Source of the DNA: DATAEE01 sp963725145
Lineage (GTDB): Bacteria > Acidobacteriota > Vicinamibacteria > Vicinamibacterales > 2-12-FULL-66-21
Direction: 5' to 3'
Length of the DNA stretch: 64,000 bases
Assembly: GCA_963725145.1 (NCBI GenBank)
Contig: CAVRXL010000001.1
Span: forward strand, 124,001 to 188,000
Position 1 is the stretch's first letter. Every line of letters begins with the position of its first letter. Positions 35,997 through 45,051 of this stretch are shown one piece after another. The position numbers were made by a program, and so were the translations under genes. The notes beneath the pieces are model-generated. The model saw nothing but the letters and a program-made list of their open reading frames with translations, was not told the origin of the DNA and made no database searches.

Positions 35997-36476
35997 CTAC
36001 CAGACTTTGTTGTTCTTGAGGTCGTACTTGAAATGAATCCCCGGTTCGAGCGACCCGTCTGGCTTTTGCGCCCGGTATTCCAGGTCGACCTTGGCAAAGG
36101 CCAGGCTGACGGTCTCGGCCGCCGGCAGGCCACTGGCGCCGCCGTGGGTGACGGCGGTGATGACGATGTCGTTCATCTTGATGATCAAGTACTCCTGCGG
36201 GGTCTTCCCTGCCTTCCGATGGGTGATCGTTCCCTCCTTCAAGTGCGTACCTGTGGCGCATGCCTTCATGAGCAGCGGCGTCGCCTTGTCGATGTTGTGC
36301 ACGATGGAAAGGTCCTGAAAGGTCGCCTTGCCCGCGCCGGCCCCACCGCCGGCAACGATCGAACCGCTGTTCGCCACACCCCATGAGAACGAGAGCACCT
36401 CGATTTCGTCTTTGTGTTTGGCGTCGGTCGATTCCCCTTTGATGTTTCCGATCTTTGCAAAGATGTCTGAGGCCAT
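35997..36476 (-). CDS. Hcp-family type VI secretion tube protein
   Basis: 159 aa from ATG 36476 (MASDIFAKIGNIKGESTDAK). The start, the DEIEVLSFSWGV segment, the KPTPLL-like KATPLLMKACATG loop and the terminal HFKYDLKNNKVW are typical of Hcp1-family proteins, which form the hexameric inner tube of T6SS or of related contractile systems. No sheath, TssJKLM or VgrG genes are nearby in the window, so it is an orphan copy. It is followed by a TPR-methyltransferase and preceded by a DinB-like gene. An orphan Hcp can also be a secreted cargo carrier. Confidence 0.85.
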   Translation of the reverse strand: MASDIFAKIGNIKGESTDAKHKDEIEVLSFSWGVANSGSIVAGGGAGAGKATFQDLSIVHNIDKATPLLMKACATGTHLKEGTITHRKAGKTPQEYLIIKMNDIVITAVTHGGASGLPAAETVSLAFAKVDLEYRAQKPDGSLEPGIHFKYDLKNNKVW

Positions 36477-36503
36477 CTGGACACTCCTACAGTCGCTCAA
36501 CGC

Positions 36504-37023
36504 TCATAGATAACGCTCTTTCAGGATTCCCATATGGTGCGTGACGTGTCCCGCCGTGATGTAGGCGAGCGCGCGAACCGTAAACGGGTAGCCGCTCGCA
36601 ACCCCGCGCCGCGCCCACGCGTCCGACGGCAGGGTGCTTGAAGAAAGCCAACGTCGCGGCGCGCACCGCGCGAAACTCGTCGACGTGGCTGCGCCAGGAC
36701 CGCGAATCCGCGCCGGCCACCGACACCGCGACGTTCTGATCGAAGCTCGGAAGCGGAGCGTCGAATCCGCGCGCGAACCAGAACGCGCGGAAAACAAAAA
36801 GCCGCTCTCCGTCGTTGAGGTGACTCATTACCTCGCGGATGCTCCACTTGTCGGGGGCGTAGCGATGAAGCGATCGGTCCTCCGAGATGGCTTCGAGCCG
36901 CGGCAGCGTCTCAGCTAGCTGTTCCTCGAGGATCCGGCAGATGTCGCCGGGTCCGACCTTGTCGATATACGTGAAGTAGTACTCGGCTGCCTCAGTTCGA
37001 TCGGGGGCCGTCGTGACGCTCAT
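36504..37023 (-). CDS. DinB-like protein (frameshifted)
   Basis: Starts ATG 37023. The N-terminal part reads YAPDKWSIREVMSHLNDGERLFVFRAFWFARG with the first conserved His. At the GGG tract 36632-36634 (coding CCC) one extra C shifts the frame; without it the sequence continues FKHLPSDAWARRGVAS to AYITAGHVTHHMGILKERYL at stop 36504, with the His-x-x-His of the DinB_2 family. Corrected length is about 172 aa. DinB_2 proteins are metal-binding helix bundles, some of them thiol-dependent transferases; function here unknown. Part of the VOC-DinB-Hcp-methyltransferase run. Confidence 0.7.
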
Positions 37024-37064
37024 GCTGGACCTCGCTAGCGGCTGACCGCTGGAATCTCGTGTCC

Positions 37065-37430
37065 TCAGGCCGGTTGCTGGTAAAGGCCGATCACGTTGCC
37101 GGCCGGATCGTGAACCCGAGCGGTAATCTCCGGAGCGTCCGCGCCGATCGGCTGCACAATCTCGCCGCCGTTCGCGACGACCGCGTCGAGCGTCGCGGCA
37201 ACGCTGTCGACCATGACGTAGAAGAGAAGGCCCGGACTCGAAGCGGGCGGGCGCCCGAGCTTCCAGGCGCCGCTCACTTCGCCGACCCCGTCGTCGAACG
37301 CGGTGCTGCCGTCGCCGCGTTGTCTGATCTTCCAGCCGAACACCGCCCTGTAGAACGCGGCCGAGCGGGCGATATCGGTGGCGGGAATCTCGACGTAGCA
37401 GATCTTGCCGTTTGCCAGGGTGGGAGGCAT
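37065..37430 (-). CDS. VOC (glyoxalase-fold) family protein
   Basis: 121 aa from ATG 37430, with a GGAGGA site upstream. One glyoxalase/bleomycin-resistance module: YVEIPATDIARSAAFYRAVFGWKIRQ, LLFYVMVDSVAATLDAVVANGG and a final strand IGADAPEITARVHDPAGNVIGLYQQ. The family uses a metal site from paired beta-alpha-beta units for isomerase, dioxygenase or resistance reactions, and the substrate of this member cannot be told. Same strand as the following DinB gene, separated by 41 bp. Confidence 0.85.
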   Translation of the reverse strand: MPPTLANGKICYVEIPATDIARSAAFYRAVFGWKIRQRGDGSTAFDDGVGEVSGAWKLGRPPASSPGLLFYVMVDSVAATLDAVVANGGEIVQPIGADAPEITARVHDPAGNVIGLYQQPA

Positions 37431-37609
37431 CAGAAGTCCTCCGGACTTTGTCCGTTCATCCTGCCGCGCGGCGGCCTCGCCTGGCAACCCCCCTCCCATC
37501 GGCAGTGCCCTTGCACCACAGGTCGGCTGGGACGAAACCCGGGGGTGCGCGGACCTCAATTCGTCACTGCGCCGCCAGACGTGTAATGCCCAGCCACCGA
37601 AGGCAGCTC

Positions 37610-38368
37610 ATGATTCGTATACTGCAGCCGGCCGCAGTTGTGACCCTGTGCGCGCTCACGGCGTGCGGCGTGCCATCACTGCCCTCAGAGCTCCCGGGCC
37701 TGCGCGACCTCGAAATCCGCGGCACCACCCTGCTGATGCCCGGCAGCAACGGCAGGCTCACCGCCTGGCTGCCGGACGACCGAGGCAGCCGCGAAGTGCA
37801 GGCCACATGGACCGCCGAAGGGGACGCGATCTCGATCACCAGCGACGGCAGGGTCATCGCGCGGCGGCTCGGCGGTGCGATCGTGCGGGCCGACTACGAA
37901 CATCGGACTGGTTCCAAGACGGTGCACGTCGTCGATAGCATCGCTGGGGTCTGGCGCGGCTCGATTACTGTCCTCGACTGCTGGGACGGTGTCGGGACTT
38001 CGCCAAGCCCCTGTCAGGGCCGCCGCGGGTTGACGGCGCCTCTCGTGCTCGACGTGACCCAGAGCGCGACCGCTGAACATTTCAATCTGCAGGCCAGGGC
38101 GGCGATCTTTACGCCGCCGGCGACCGGCACGCTCACCGGCGCCGTGGACTCGAACGGCGTGGTGTATCTGGCGGGTCGCGTGGAGCGTCCGGGAGATTCG
38201 CTTGGGGGCCTCGTGAACTTCCGGTGGCTCCTCGGGAACGGAGAGCTCGTGCCGTCTCTGATCAGCGGGCTGACCGAAAACAGATTCGACCTGGAACTGT
38301 CCGTCCGATACGGATCGAGTACGACGCTCTTCCACGAAGTCTGGGAGCTCCACCCCCTCGTTCGCTGA
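37610..38368 (+). CDS. Lipoprotein with Ig-like/lipocalin-type domain
   Basis: 252 aa. The lipobox LTAC gives a lipid-anchored Cys at about residue 20. Residues about 40-110 look like a bacterial Ig-like (Big_2) domain (LRDLEIRGTTLLMPGSNGRL, ITSDGRVIARRLGGAIVRA). The remaining part (about 115-250) begins GVWRGSITVLDCWDG and continues in beta strands reminiscent of small barrel domains. No active site is recognised. It is divergent from the VOC gene and convergent with the serine hydrolase gene. Confidence 0.6.
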   Translation: MIRILQPAAVVTLCALTACGVPSLPSELPGLRDLEIRGTTLLMPGSNGRLTAWLPDDRGSREVQATWTAEGDAISITSDGRVIARRLGGAIVRADYEHRTGSKTVHVVDSIAGVWRGSITVLDCWDGVGTSPSPCQGRRGLTAPLVLDVTQSATAEHFNLQARAAIFTPPATGTLTGAVDSNGVVYLAGRVERPGDSLGGLVNFRWLLGNGELVPSLISGLTENRFDLELSVRYGSSTTLFHEVWELHPLVR

Positions 38369-38383
38369 CGCAGATCTCCTGCG

Positions 38384-39934
38384 TTAGAACGACGTACACG
38401 TCGACGGACGCTGCGGCGCCGCGGCCGCGGGTCGAACCGACAAGTACTGCACCGCCGGCGGCATCGTCGGCGCAAGCGTGATGCTGACCTCCAGCCTGCC
38501 GCGCTCGCACGCCATCGTCCATTGACCACGCAGCGCGTTTTCGACGACGTCGAACCCGTCCGGCGCGGAGCAGGCACCGACGGTCGCCCTCAGATCGTCG
38601 AGCTCCTTGCGGCGACGATCCTTCGAACGATCCATAAACAGGTTCTCCGCGGCGATCTTGTCTGCCAGCGCGTCATCCCAGCCGGCGACGAGCTTCGACA
38701 CTGCATCGCGCGCTTCAACGAGCGCGCGCGAGGGCTGCATCACGCGCGGCCGCAGCGCACCAGTCTTGACGAGTCGGTCCATCGCTTCCCCGACGACCCC
38801 GCCCCAGCCCGTGTAGGTCAAATTGCCGAAGGCCATGATGCCGACGCCGTAGTCAGGCAGCCAGCGCATCAACGATCCGTAGCCGGGCAGCCCGCCGCTG
38901 TGAGCGACAACGGCGCCAAAGTCGCAGGTCTGGGTGACGCCGAGGCCGAACCCGTAGCTCGAGGCTGACAGGCGCGGCGCGTTCGTGGATTTGTCCAGGA
39001 CCACGCGTGTGCCGGAGGGACGCCACGGCTGCTGCATCTCGCGGAGCGAGGCGCGGCGGACCGGTCCGGTCTCCGCTCCGTCGCGCGGCGGCCAGGCGTC
39101 GAGCAGCACGCCGACGTAGCGGCTCAAGTCGCGGATCGACGTCAGCATCCCGCCCATCGCGCCGAACGATCCGTGCGGGAGCGCCGGCTCTTCCTTCCAG
39201 CGGTCGTCTTCCCACCGATACCCGATCGCCACCCGGTTCGCCGGCACCTTCGACGGATGCAGCGTCGTAGACGTCATCCCCAGCGGTTGCAGGATGTTCC
39301 GCGCGACGTACTCGTCGTACGGCATGCCTGAGACGCGCGACACGATCCGGCCGAGGATCGCGAATCCATAGTTCGAATACTCGTACGCGGTGCCGGGCGC
39401 GGTCGAGAACGGGATGCCGCCACGCAGCATCCGCGAGAACTGTTCCTCGCTCTTGGCAAGCTGCTGGTCCCCCCAGGGATTGTCTTCAGGGAAACCCTCG
39501 GAGTGCGTGAGGAGATGGCGGATGGTGATTCGGGGAGAGTCCGTCGTCGGATAGCGGAGACCCTTCAACTCCTGAACGTAGCGCTCGGCCGGGTCGTCCA
39601 GCGACAGCTTCCCTTCGTCCCGCAGCTTCAGAATGGACATGGCCGTGAAGCTCTTCGTCATCGACGCGATGCGGAACACCGTATCGGCGTCGACCGGCGC
39701 GTTCGCCGCGACGTCCCGTACGCCTGCCGCGCCCGAGTGCGCCAGCTTGCCATCGATCACGATCCCCCAGGCCGCGCCAGGCACGTGGGCCGTTTTCGCG
39801 AATTCCGCGAACAGACGATCGATTTCCGGGAACGCGTCGCTCAGGGCGGCTTGCGAGCCGACCGTTTCCGCGCGATAGGAGTCCGGGAGCGGCAGACAAC
39901 AGAACAGGACAAGACCGGCGAGCCATTTCGACAT
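38384..39934 (-). CDS. Secreted beta-lactamase-family serine hydrolase
   Basis: 516 aa from ATG 39934 with a signal peptide (LAGLVLFCCLPLPDSYRA). Class C/AmpC fold motifs are present: S91-M-T-K94 with the nucleophilic Ser, Y186-S-N188, and HSGG later (AHSGGLPGYG). The family covers penicillin-binding proteins, esterases and peptidases, and environmental members rarely act on beta-lactams. A C-terminal extension (about 390-516) makes it longer than a bare hydrolase. It is divergent from the sulfatase with only about 69 bp between starts. Confidence 0.85.
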   Translation of the reverse strand: MSKWLAGLVLFCCLPLPDSYRAETVGSQAALSDAFPEIDRLFAEFAKTAHVPGAAWGIVIDGKLAHSGAAGVRDVAANAPVDADTVFRIASMTKSFTAMSILKLRDEGKLSLDDPAERYVQELKGLRYPTTDSPRITIRHLLTHSEGFPEDNPWGDQQLAKSEEQFSRMLRGGIPFSTAPGTAYEYSNYGFAILGRIVSRVSGMPYDEYVARNILQPLGMTSTTLHPSKVPANRVAIGYRWEDDRWKEEPALPHGSFGAMGGMLTSIRDLSRYVGVLLDAWPPRDGAETGPVRRASLREMQQPWRPSGTRVVLDKSTNAPRLSASSYGFGLGVTQTCDFGAVVAHSGGLPGYGSLMRWLPDYGVGIMAFGNLTYTGWGGVVGEAMDRLVKTGALRPRVMQPSRALVEARDAVSKLVAGWDDALADKIAAENLFMDRSKDRRRKELDDLRATVGACSAPDGFDVVENALRGQWTMACERGRLEVSITLAPTMPPAVQYLSVRPAAAAPQRPSTCTSF

Positions 39935-39973
39935 AGGCGTTAATCCTACTCCGGACATCTGCTGCCGTATCTC

Positions 39974-39992
39974 GCGGGCCTAAGAGGCCCGC
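39974..39992. repeat. Palindrome between divergent genes (GCGGGCC-TAAGA-GGCCCGC)
   Basis: Perfect 7-bp stem with a 5-base loop in the short divergent promoter region between the serine hydrolase and sulfatase genes. It matches the size of the other palindromes in the window. Confidence 0.55.
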
Positions 39993-40003
39993 GCTCCATT
40001 AGA

Positions 40004-41554
40004 ATGCGCCCGATGTTCAAGCTGATGCTCGCCGTCTGCGTGTCCGCCGCTGCGGCGGCGCCGGCCGCCGCCGCGGACCGTCCGAACATCCTGTTCATCA
40101 TGTCGGACGACCACGCGGCGCACGCGATCGGGGCGTACGGATCGCGCGTGAACGAGACGCCGAACCTCGACCGCCTGGCGCGCGAAGGCGCGCTGCTCGG
40201 AAACGTGTTCGCGACCAACGCCATCTGCACGCCGAGCCGGGCGACGATTCTCACCGGCCAGTACTCGCACATCAACGGCGTGACGGTCTTCAACCGCTTC
40301 GACAGCTCGCGCATGACGGTCGCGCGCCTCCTGCAGCGCGGCGGGTACTACACAGGGATGGTTGGCAAATGGCACCTGGGAAGTGACCCCGTTGGATTCG
40401 ACCGCTGGGAGATTCTGCCGGGCCAGGGAGCCTACGCGGATCCAGTGCTCTATACCGCGACCGGAGAGAAAGCCTACACGGGCCGATACGTCACTGACGT
40501 CATTACCGACCTCGCCATCGATTTCATGGAGAAGCGTCCGCGTGACAAGCCGTTCTTCCTGATGGTCCACCACAAAGCACCGCACCGGCCGTGGGAACCG
40601 GCCGCAGGGTACGCCGCGCGCTTCGCCGGCCGGCGGATACCCGAGCCGGTGACGTTCTGGGACTCGTATGCGACGCGAACCGATGCGATCCGCGAAAACC
40701 AGCAGCGAGTGGCCGGCGATCTGACACGCCGCGATCTGAAGCTGCCGCCACCGCCGGACCTGGCAGGGGAGGATCTGTCGAAGTGGCTGGCGACCAGGCC
40801 CGACACCGTAACGATTGCGCGCGACGGCAGTTCCTTGACGCTCACCGGGGAGGCGCTCATCCGGTGGAAGTATCAGCGCTACATGCAGGACTACCTGGCG
40901 ACGATTCAGTCCGTGGACGACGGCGTCGGCCGGTTGCTCACCTTCCTGGACGAAAACGGTCTCTCGAAGAACACGATCCTCGTGTATACGAGCGACCAGG
41001 GTTTTTTCCTCGGCGACCACGGCCTGTTCGACAAACGCTTCATGTATGAAGAATCGCTGCGGATGCCGTTTCTCGTCCGCTGGCCGGCGGTCATCCCGCG
41101 CGGGACCAGAAGCGATGCGATTGGCTTGAACGTAGACTTCGCGCCCACGTTTCTCGATGCCGCCGGACTGCAGGCGCCAACAGAGATGCAGGGACGCAGC
41201 CTCCTTCCGGTGCTGCGCGGACGGCCGCCCGGCGACTGGCGCGCGTCCATGTACTACCGCTACTACCACGATCCGGGCGACCACAACACTCGGGCGCACT
41301 ACGGCGTTCGCACGCGCACACACAAGCTGATTCATTTCTGGAAGAAGGATCAGTGGGAGCTCTTCGACCTGACGAACGATCCGTTCGAGCTCCACAATCT
41401 GTACGGCGAGCCCGGGCAGGCGGAACTCACCTCGACGCTGAAGGCGGAGCTCGAGCGTCTCAAGCAGGCGCTCGGCGACCACGATCAGTTGGCCAACGAG
41501 CAGCTGCCGAATGGCGTCGACGGCCCTGTCTCGAGACTCCGCGGCAAGGAGTAG
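40004..41554 (+). CDS. Secreted sulfatase (arylsulfatase family)
   Basis: 516 aa with a signal peptide (MLAVCVSAAAAAPAAAA). The opening RPNILFIMSDDHAAHAIGAYG and the formylglycine motif C75-T-P-S-R79 (CTPSRATILTG) are the hallmarks. The DD pair at 35-36 and a downstream YTSDQGFFLGDHGLFDKRFMYEES segment give the calcium and catalytic residues. The Cys must be converted to formylglycine by a maturase not seen in this window. It likely removes sulfate from a polysaccharide outside the cell. Its stop is 44 bp before the convergent cupredoxin gene's end. Confidence 0.92.
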   Translation: MRPMFKLMLAVCVSAAAAAPAAAADRPNILFIMSDDHAAHAIGAYGSRVNETPNLDRLAREGALLGNVFATNAICTPSRATILTGQYSHINGVTVFNRFDSSRMTVARLLQRGGYYTGMVGKWHLGSDPVGFDRWEILPGQGAYADPVLYTATGEKAYTGRYVTDVITDLAIDFMEKRPRDKPFFLMVHHKAPHRPWEPAAGYAARFAGRRIPEPVTFWDSYATRTDAIRENQQRVAGDLTRRDLKLPPPPDLAGEDLSKWLATRPDTVTIARDGSSLTLTGEALIRWKYQRYMQDYLATIQSVDDGVGRLLTFLDENGLSKNTILVYTSDQGFFLGDHGLFDKRFMYEESLRMPFLVRWPAVIPRGTRSDAIGLNVDFAPTFLDAAGLQAPTEMQGRSLLPVLRGRPPGDWRASMYYRYYHDPGDHNTRAHYGVRTRTHKLIHFWKKDQWELFDLTNDPFELHNLYGEPGQAELTSTLKAELERLKQALGDHDQLANEQLPNGVDGPVSRLRGKE

Positions 41555-41562
41555 CCTGCCTC

Positions 41563-41601
41563 GCCGTAGCGCGCAGCGCGAAGGCGGGCGAACCGCCCCT
41601 A
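41563..41601. repeat. Composite inverted repeat supplying a stop codon
   Basis: CGCCGTAGCGC pairs imperfectly with GCGCGAAGGCG (41573 region), and GGGCG-AAC-CGCCC is followed by CTAC. The CTA at 41599-41601 is the TAG stop of the minus-strand cupredoxin gene. Confidence 0.55.
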
Positions 41602-41982
41602 CTCAATCACGATACGTCCCTTGAACGCCGGATCCGTCTCGCGGATGTGGTCGTGAAACCCGCAGACACGCGGGACGCTGAGCGTCCCGGTCGTCCGGCT
41701 CTGCCCCGGATCGATGGTCCCCACGTCGTTGATCGCCGGACAATCGGTGTGGAGATCAATGGGATCCGAGCTCATCGCATGGGCGCGATTGTCGTTGTTG
41801 ACGAAGGTGACGCGGCTGAAGCGCGGGACGCGAACCTCTACGGGCGCGACCCCCGATGCGGTGATCGTGACCGTCCCCGGCTCCGGGGGCGACGGGCTCG
41901 ACGGCGTTCCGTTGCCGCAGGCGGGAAGGCAGAACAGGCCGCCGATGATCGCCGCCAGGCACGGCTGGCTGCAACGTCGCAC
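41599..41982 (-). CDS. Cupredoxin-like lipoprotein
   Basis: 127 aa. Lipobox LPAC (Cys22) follows a short hydrophobic leader. The beta-sandwich part has VEVRVPRFSRVTFVNNDNRAH followed by DLHTDCP and ends with VCGFHDHIRETDPAFKGRIVIE. The Cys-x-x-His...His pattern near the end and the HAM His suggest a plastocyanin/azurin-type type-1 copper site or a degenerate version. Likely a periplasmic electron carrier or copper binder. Convergent with the sulfatase, single gene. Confidence 0.75.
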   Translation of the reverse strand: MRRCSQPCLAAIIGGLFCLPACGNGTPSSPSPPEPGTVTITASGVAPVEVRVPRFSRVTFVNNDNRAHAMSSDPIDLHTDCPAINDVGTIDPGQSRTTGTLSVPRVCGFHDHIRETDPAFKGRIVIE

Positions 41983-42002
41983 GCTTCGTTATACCCGATT
42001 GC

Positions 42003-42362
42003 TCAGGCGTCGACGAGGACCTTGAAACCGCCGAACGCCATCCGCTTGACGTCGAACGGCATCTTCTTCGGATCCATCATCTTCGCCATGCGCGGGTCCT
42101 TCATCACCTTCTTGTTGACCCGATCCCGGTGCGCGCGCGACTTGTAGACGATCCAAGAGAACACCACGGTCTCGCCAGGCTTGGCCCTGGCCAGTTTCGG
42201 GAACCTCGTCGCCCACTTCACCTTGAGGTCGTCGCCGGCGGCCTCTATGTATTCGAGAGCGCCGTGGTCGCGCCAGACCTTGCCCGCTTTCCGCGCGATG
42301 CCGCGGTAGATCGGCAGGCTTCTTTTCGGTACGGGTAACACGAAGCCGTCAACGTATCGCAT
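42003..42362 (-). CDS. DUF1428 family protein
   Basis: 119 aa. The opening MRYVDGFVLPVPKRSLPIYR, WRDHGALEYIEAAGDD and the close DPKKMPFDVKRMAFGGFKVLVD are the signature of DUF1428 (YbaA-like) dimeric alpha-beta-barrel proteins. The function of the family is unknown; the fold resembles antibiotic-biosynthesis monooxygenases. Single gene with its own space on both sides. Confidence 0.9.
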   Translation of the reverse strand: MRYVDGFVLPVPKRSLPIYRGIARKAGKVWRDHGALEYIEAAGDDLKVKWATRFPKLARAKPGETVVFSWIVYKSRAHRDRVNKKVMKDPRMAKMMDPKKMPFDVKRMAFGGFKVLVDA

Positions 42363-42564
42363 GGTCCCTCCTGGATGCTGACTACAAGACTCTTATGTAA
42401 CGCCCGGCTTCGCAAGCTCGTCCGGACTCGACTGACCCGGCCTGCAATTCGTCCCAACAAATTCGCGTTCAGCCGCAGTTTTCTCTTGACGCGTGCTTGC
42501 GCTGACGCCATCATCGCGCCCGCAATTCCGCTCTCCGACTCGCGATAGTAGAAGCAGGTGCACC

Positions 42565-45051
42565 TTGAGCAAAGCCCGGCTCCGGTTCTCCCGTCCGCAC
42601 CACCGCCTCGATCTGCTGATCATGATTCTGGCGATCGCCTTTGCGGTGGTTCCACTCCCTGTTATCGACGTCTCCGCTTCGAGCGGCGACAATCGCCCCC
42701 CCGGCTTCGGCCGGTGGGAACCGCAGGGACCTTCGCCGGCGACGTTCGGCCAGGTCGAGAACGTCCGTAACGCTCCGAGCGACCCCGACCCGACCGACGA
42801 GGTCACCGGCGCCGTGCACACGGTGCTGGCGCACCCGACGGCGGCTGGCACGCTGTACATCGGCACGGTGAACGGCGGCGTGTGGAAGGCCACGAACGCG
42901 AAGTCGACGAACGTCGTGTGGAAGCGCCTCACCGATGACCAGGCATCGCAGTCGATCGGCGCCCTCGATATGGACCCGTTGGACAGGTCCCACCGCACGC
43001 TCGTCGCCGGCCTCGGCCGCTTCAGCAGCTTCTCGCGGATCCAGGGCGGGGCGCTGCTCGGGCTGCTCTACACAGATGACGACGGACGATCATGGACGCC
43101 GCTCAACGGCGGCGGTGTGCTGATCGACAAGAACATTTCCGGAGTAGCGGCTCGCCGAAAGACGCTGGTGATCTCGGTGAACACGGCAACGCCGAACGAC
43201 AACGCGAATCGCGGCGTCTTTCGCAGCACGGATCGCGGCGAGACGTTCCTCCGCGTGTCCAGCGACGACATGGCGTTCGGGCTCCCCGCGGGCGTGGCGT
43301 TCGACCTCGTCGGAGATCCGCATCGGCCCGATCGGCTCTTCGTGCCGATCACGTCCGCGACCGGCGGGCCGAACGGCATCTATCGCAGCGACGACACCGG
43401 CGCCACGTGGACGAAAGTGAGCGACGCCGCCATCGACGCGCAGCTGGCGACAATCGTCATCCCACCAACCCCTCCCAACACCCAACCCCAAATTTTCCTT
43501 CCGACCAACGTCGAGCTCGCCGTTGGCCGTCACAACAACGTCTACGTCGCGATCGCGCGGACTCCAGGACGGCTCTCGAGCGTGTTTCGATCCGGCGACG
43601 GCGGGGCGACCTGGACGGCGATGTCCATCCCCCTGACTCCTGGAGTCGCGCCGGGAAACGTGCAGCAGGGCATCCACCCGGGCGCTCAGTCGTTCATCCA
43701 CATGTCGATCGCGGCCGACAAAGTGAAGCCGAACATCGTGTATCTCGCGGGCGATCGGCAGCCCGACCGCTTCGAGGAAGGTGGCACGATGGGGCAGTTC
43801 CCGAACACCGTCGGCGCAAGAAACTACGCCGGCCGCATCTTCCGTGGCGACGCCTCCCAGCCGCTCGCGAGCCAGTGGGCGCACATGACGAACGTCCCCA
43901 CTTCGTTTATGCCGACTGGGGGCACGGCCTCGAACAGCTCTCCGCATGCCGATTCCCGCGAGATGGCCATCGACGCCGGCAACGAGCTGATCGAAGTCGA
44001 CGACGGAGGCGTCTACCGCCGCACGCAGCCGCAGTCGAATCTCGGGGACTGGTTCTCGCTGAACGGCAATCTCCAGGTCGGCGAGCAGCACTCGCTCGCC
44101 TACGACTCGCTGTCCAAAGTGTCCCTGACGGGGAACCAGGACACGGGCACGCCAGTCCAGCTCACGGAGGATGGCCTGACCTGGGAGTCGCTGCTCACGG
44201 CGGACGGCGGCGACGTCCTCGCCGACCATTTCTCCACGCCGGGCCAGTCGATCCGGTACTCCAGCTTCCAGTTCCTGCAGGCCTTTCTCCGTTCGTTCTG
44301 GAACTCGTCCAACGAATTCCTGGGCTTCACGATCATGATGAGGACCCCGCTTGGCGGGTCGCCGACGCTCGTACCTCAGTTCTACACGCCGATTGCGCTC
44401 AACCGCGTCCAGGGCAACCGGATCCTGATCGGCGCCGCCAACGGGCTGTACGAGTCGACCACCCGAGGGGACACCGTGACGCGCGTCGACCCCTCCCCTG
44501 CAGGGGTGGCGAACGGCAGCGGCCTCGACTCGCTCGCCTACGGCGCCGCGAACAATCCCGACGCGATCTACATGGGCGCGGGGACCAACGTCAGGGTCCG
44601 ATTGGGACCTCCGCCGGCGGCGTTCGCCAGCACCAACCTCAACTCGACGGTCGTCAGCGTCGTCATGCACCCGCAGGACGCGAACATCGCGTTCGCGGCG
44701 ACGAACGTGGCTGTTTTCATGACGACGAATGGCGGCGGCCTCTGGACGGACATCACCAACAACCTGCCGACGCTGAACCCGTTGACCCTCCGCTCGCTCG
44801 AGTTCGTGACGTCGGAGGCGGGGAACGCGCTCGTCGTCGGGTCGCTCAACGGCGCGTATTCGGCCACGCAGGCGGCCGGTTTCGCGAACTGGGCAAAGCT
44901 TGGCAAGGACCTGCCGACGGTCCCCGTGTACGAGCTGCAGTACAGTGGCGTCGACGACGTGCTGTTGGCGGGCACGCTGGGCCGTGGCGCGTTCAAGCTG
45001 AAGAATGCCTCGGCCGTTCTGACGGCGGAAGGGGGGCACCACCATGACTAA
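42565..45051 (+). CDS. Secreted BNR/VPS10-type beta-propeller protein
   Basis: About 828 aa. The start is unclear: TTG 42565 gives a positively charged n-region and hydrophobic core (LIMILAIAFAVVPLPVI), while ATG 42622 leaves a shorter leader. The mature protein carries many BNR-like repeats with DDG/DTG and W-T (LLYTDDDGRSWTPLN, GIYRSDDTGATWTKV, VFRSGDGGATWTAM, VFMTTNGGGLWTDITNN). This is the sortilin/xyloglucanase-like propeller type often used for carbohydrate or protein binding; no catalytic Asp pair is identified. It overlaps the next gene by 8 bp, so the two are translationally coupled. Confidence 0.8.
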   Translation: MSKARLRFSRPHHRLDLLIMILAIAFAVVPLPVIDVSASSGDNRPPGFGRWEPQGPSPATFGQVENVRNAPSDPDPTDEVTGAVHTVLAHPTAAGTLYIGTVNGGVWKATNAKSTNVVWKRLTDDQASQSIGALDMDPLDRSHRTLVAGLGRFSSFSRIQGGALLGLLYTDDDGRSWTPLNGGGVLIDKNISGVAARRKTLVISVNTATPNDNANRGVFRSTDRGETFLRVSSDDMAFGLPAGVAFDLVGDPHRPDRLFVPITSATGGPNGIYRSDDTGATWTKVSDAAIDAQLATIVIPPTPPNTQPQIFLPTNVELAVGRHNNVYVAIARTPGRLSSVFRSGDGGATWTAMSIPLTPGVAPGNVQQGIHPGAQSFIHMSIAADKVKPNIVYLAGDRQPDRFEEGGTMGQFPNTVGARNYAGRIFRGDASQPLASQWAHMTNVPTSFMPTGGTASNSSPHADSREMAIDAGNELIEVDDGGVYRRTQPQSNLGDWFSLNGNLQVGEQHSLAYDSLSKVSLTGNQDTGTPVQLTEDGLTWESLLTADGGDVLADHFSTPGQSIRYSSFQFLQAFLRSFWNSSNEFLGFTIMMRTPLGGSPTLVPQFYTPIALNRVQGNRILIGAANGLYESTTRGDTVTRVDPSPAGVANGSGLDSLAYGAANNPDAIYMGAGTNVRVRLGPPPAAFASTNLNSTVVSVVMHPQDANIAFAATNVAVFMTTNGGGLWTDITNNLPTLNPLTLRSLEFVTSEAGNALVVGSLNGAYSATQAAGFANWAKLGKDLPTVPVYELQYSGVDDVLLAGTLGRGAFKLKNASAVLTAEGGHHHD

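Noticed and set aside
35997..36476. Type VI secretion locus
   Set aside because: Only Hcp is present; no sheath, baseplate, VgrG or ClpV genes.
37410..37609. Upstream extension of the lipoprotein reading frame
   Set aside because: Overlaps the VOC gene's start region and the lipobox fits the ATG at 37610.
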